Part shown: positions 62,373-64,000 of the stretch, one piece after another
Layout of the letters: every line of letters starts with the position of its first letter
Position numbering within the stretch: the first letter of the stretch is position 1
NCBI GenBank assembly: GCA_029880265.1
Contig: JAOUOT010000005.1
Location: 62,001 to 126,000 of the forward strand
DNA length: 64,000 nucleotides
From: Spirochaetia bacterium
GTDB taxonomy: Bacteria; Spirochaetota; Leptospiria; Turneriellales; JAOUOS01
Reading direction: 5' to 3'
Position numbers and translations under genes: made by a program
Notes under the pieces: model-generated
Told to the model about the DNA's origin: nothing
What the model saw: only the letters and a program-made list of their open reading frames with translations
The model's database searches: none

Positions 62373-64000
62373 TTATTTTTTAGCAACAAGACTTCTAAGC
62401 TGAAGTTCCTTAAGTTGCTTTATATCTACCGAAGATGGAGCAAGGCTCATCATACACTGCCCCTTTTGAGTTTTGGGAAAGGCAATAACGTCTCTGATTG
62501 AAGAGAAACCCAGGGCAATCATTAAAAGCCTGTCAACCCCAAAAGCGATGCCTCCATGCGGGGGCGCGCCGTATTTTAGAGCTTCTAATAAAAACCCGAA
62601 TTTCATCTGGGCTTCTTCGTCTTTAATATTTAGAAGGTTGAAAACGGCTTTTTGGGCCTTTTCTTTATGAATACGAATGCTTCCGCCGCCAATTTCAACG
62701 CCATTTAATACCATATCATAAGCGTTTGACCGTATTTTTAACGCAGCTTCCTTATCTTCTTTCGACAATGTTTCTTTTTTGCCGAGTTCCAGCAATTTCT
62801 CAAGGTCTTCTTCGACAACCGTAGTAAACGGATGGTGCAATGACGATAAGTTTTGCGTCTCTTTATCTAATTCAAACAGAGGAAAATCGACAATCCAAAG
62901 AGCGCTCCATTTGTTCGCGTCTATAAGATTAAACCGCTCGCCCATTTTCAAACGCAGCGCGCCAAGAGTGGCAAAAACAACATCGGATGTATCGGCGGCA
63001 AAAAAGATGATATCGCCTTTTTCGGCCTTTGTAAGCTCAATAAGTTTTTTTTGACTGTCTTCGGGAAGAAATTTTGTAACAACCGATTCTAACCCTTCTT
63101 CGCCGTATTTTATCCACGCAAGGCCCTTGGCTTTATAATCTTGCGAAACCCATTTTGTCAAATCGTCAATTTCTTTTCGTGAAAGAGCCGCGCCTCCCGG
63201 AACTCTAAGAGCCTTAACGCGTCCGCCGCTTTCTGAAACTTTTAAGAAAACCTGAAATTCTGTTGTTTTGGCCCATTCTCCGAGTTCTGTTAAAGGCATT
63301 TCAAATCGGGTATCAGGTCTGTCGGTACCGTAAGTTTCTACCGCTTCATGATACGATATTCGCGGAATATTTTCTGAAAGCTGCACGCTAAATACGTCAT
63401 TTAAAGACGTTTTTATCATGTCTTCCATAAGGCGCATGAGCATTTCTGCGCTTATATAGCTCATCTCAAGGTCAATTTGCGTAAATTCAGGCTGTCTGTC
63501 TTTTCTTAAGTCTTCGTCTCTAAAACAGCGCGCTATTTGATAGTATTTTTCAACCTGACTAATCATTAAAATCTGTTTAAAAATCTGCGGAGACTGTGGC
63601 AGAGCGTAAAAATCGCCTGCGTTTAAACGGCTAGGCACCAGAAAGTCTCTTGCCCCTTCGGGAGTAGATTTATTTAATATGGGGGTCTCTACTTCCCAGA
63701 ATTCTTTATTGTCTAGAAAATTACGAATAGACTTTATAAATAAATGCTTTTTTTCAAGAGCCTTCTGCATGGGAGCTCTTCTTAAATCAAGATAACGATA
63801 TTTCAGGCGTATCTCTTCAGAAGCTTCGTCTTCGTGTTCGTCAAGAGTAACCGGAGAAGGCTTCGCCTTATTTAATACAATGAGGTTTTTAGCCAGCAGT
63901 TCGACTTCGCCCGTAGGCAGTTTGGGATTTACGGCGTCTTCGGCTCTGGCGCGCAGAGTTCCTTCTACAATAATAACGTCTTCTGCTCTTAGGGCATCGG
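62373..64000 (-). CDS. aspS: aspartyl-tRNA synthetase, 3' part (start beyond the window)
   Basis: AspRS charges tRNA-Asp. The gene enters from the right edge and its N-terminal ~60-70 residues lie outside. Visible are the end of the anticodon-binding OB domain, the link RYLDLRRAPMQ upstream of 63770, class II motif 1 (FWEVETPIL), the QSPQIFKQ block, motif 2 (YYQIARCFRDEDLR...EFTQIDLEMS), a bacterial GAD insertion, and motif 3 (GGIAFGVDRLLM). The internal Met at 63770 is not the true start because the frame continues upstream without a stop. It is the last gene of the window and converges with the OMP-like gene. Confidence 0.95.
   Translation of the reverse strand, partial: DALRAEDVIIVEGTLRARAEDAVNPKLPTGEVELLAKNLIVLNKAKPSPVTLDEHEDEASEEIRLKYRYLDLRRAPMQKALEKKHLFIKSIRNFLDNKEFWEVETPILNKSTPEGARDFLVPSRLNAGDFYALPQSPQIFKQILMISQVEKYYQIARCFRDEDLRKDRQPEFTQIDLEMSYISAEMLMRLMEDMIKTSLNDVFSVQLSENIPRISYHEAVETYGTDRPDTRFEMPLTELGEWAKTTEFQVFLKVSESGGRVKALRVPGGAALSRKEIDDLTKWVSQDYKAKGLAWIKYGEEGLESVVTKFLPEDSQKKLIELTKAEKGDIIFFAADTSDVVFATLGALRLKMGERFNLIDANKWSALWIVDFPLFELDKETQNLSSLHHPFTTVVEEDLEKLLELGKKETLSKEDKEAALKIRSNAYDMVLNGVEIGGGSIRIHKEKAQKAVFNLLNIKDEEAQMKFGFLLEALKYGAPPHGGIAFGVDRLLMIALGFSSIRDVIAFPKTQKGQCMMSLAPSSVDIKQLKELQLRSLVAKK

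Overview
The window is a 64 kb piece of an AT-rich chromosome from a Gram-negative-type bacterium. Signal peptides, lipoboxes, an OmpA/PD40 protein and a probable outer-membrane barrel ending in Phe point to a double membrane. Large 7TM/HAMP/SpoIIE-phosphatase and 7TM/histidine-kinase sensors, PilZ-type proteins and chemotaxis genes suggest Spirochaetota, probably near Leptospirales. That placement is an inference from family resemblance, not proof. Coding density is high, and genes often overlap by 4 to 18 nt.

Layout. 1-10940 holds mostly housekeeping genes: the end of an unknown gene, tRNA-Arg(CCU), prfA, a SEDS protein (ftsW/rodA), a phospholipase D, nfeD, a SanA-like protein, a response regulator and a Panacea-like protein. 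It closes with the operon lipB-DUF309 fusion / metallo-beta-lactamase / ATP-grasp-FMN-oxidoreductase fusion. 11058-20214 is a complete type V-A CRISPR-Cas locus read on the minus strand: cas12a, cas4, cas1, cas2, a leader of about 176 bp, then 45 repeats and 44 spacers. 20730-32985 holds envelope, metabolic and signalling genes: PD40-OmpA, a thioesterase, malic enzyme-PTA, a CheX-like protein, an OB-fold lipoprotein, a c-heme MCP, a SpoIIE-TPR sensor phosphatase and a rhomboid protease. 32982-43636 is mostly housekeeping: an FtsB-like protein, LMW phosphatase, hisD, tlyA, a prenyl synthase, ndk, a PilZ protein, yjbQ, a K+ channel, a thiamine-binding protein, a methyltransferase, a rimK-like gene and hypotheticals. 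43880-47229 contains a hybrid histidine kinase split by a one-base frameshift, gene debris and a DUF4395 protein. 47469-53592 has a DPM1-GtrA glycosyltransferase, ppc and a PAS kinase. 53802-60021 is a division/competence cluster: AI-2E permease, ftsQ, ftsA, ftsZ, comEC. The window ends with a tandem MshEN-like protein, a lipoprotein, two envelope proteins and the 3' part of aspS.

How the genes work together. Cas4-Cas1-Cas2 would acquire spacers at the leader (high-coordinate) end. The array is read leftward. Cas12a would process its own crRNAs and cut DNA. The Cas12a is unusually long (1445 aa), with extra sequence before RuvC-I and about 65 residues between RuvC-III and the C-terminal helix. 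The array ends in a degenerate repeat that cannot fold the Cas12a stem, and it carries one duplicated spacer. Other points worth a second look are two domain fusions, a shared CATG divergent start, several long perfect palindromes and a frameshifted sensor kinase.
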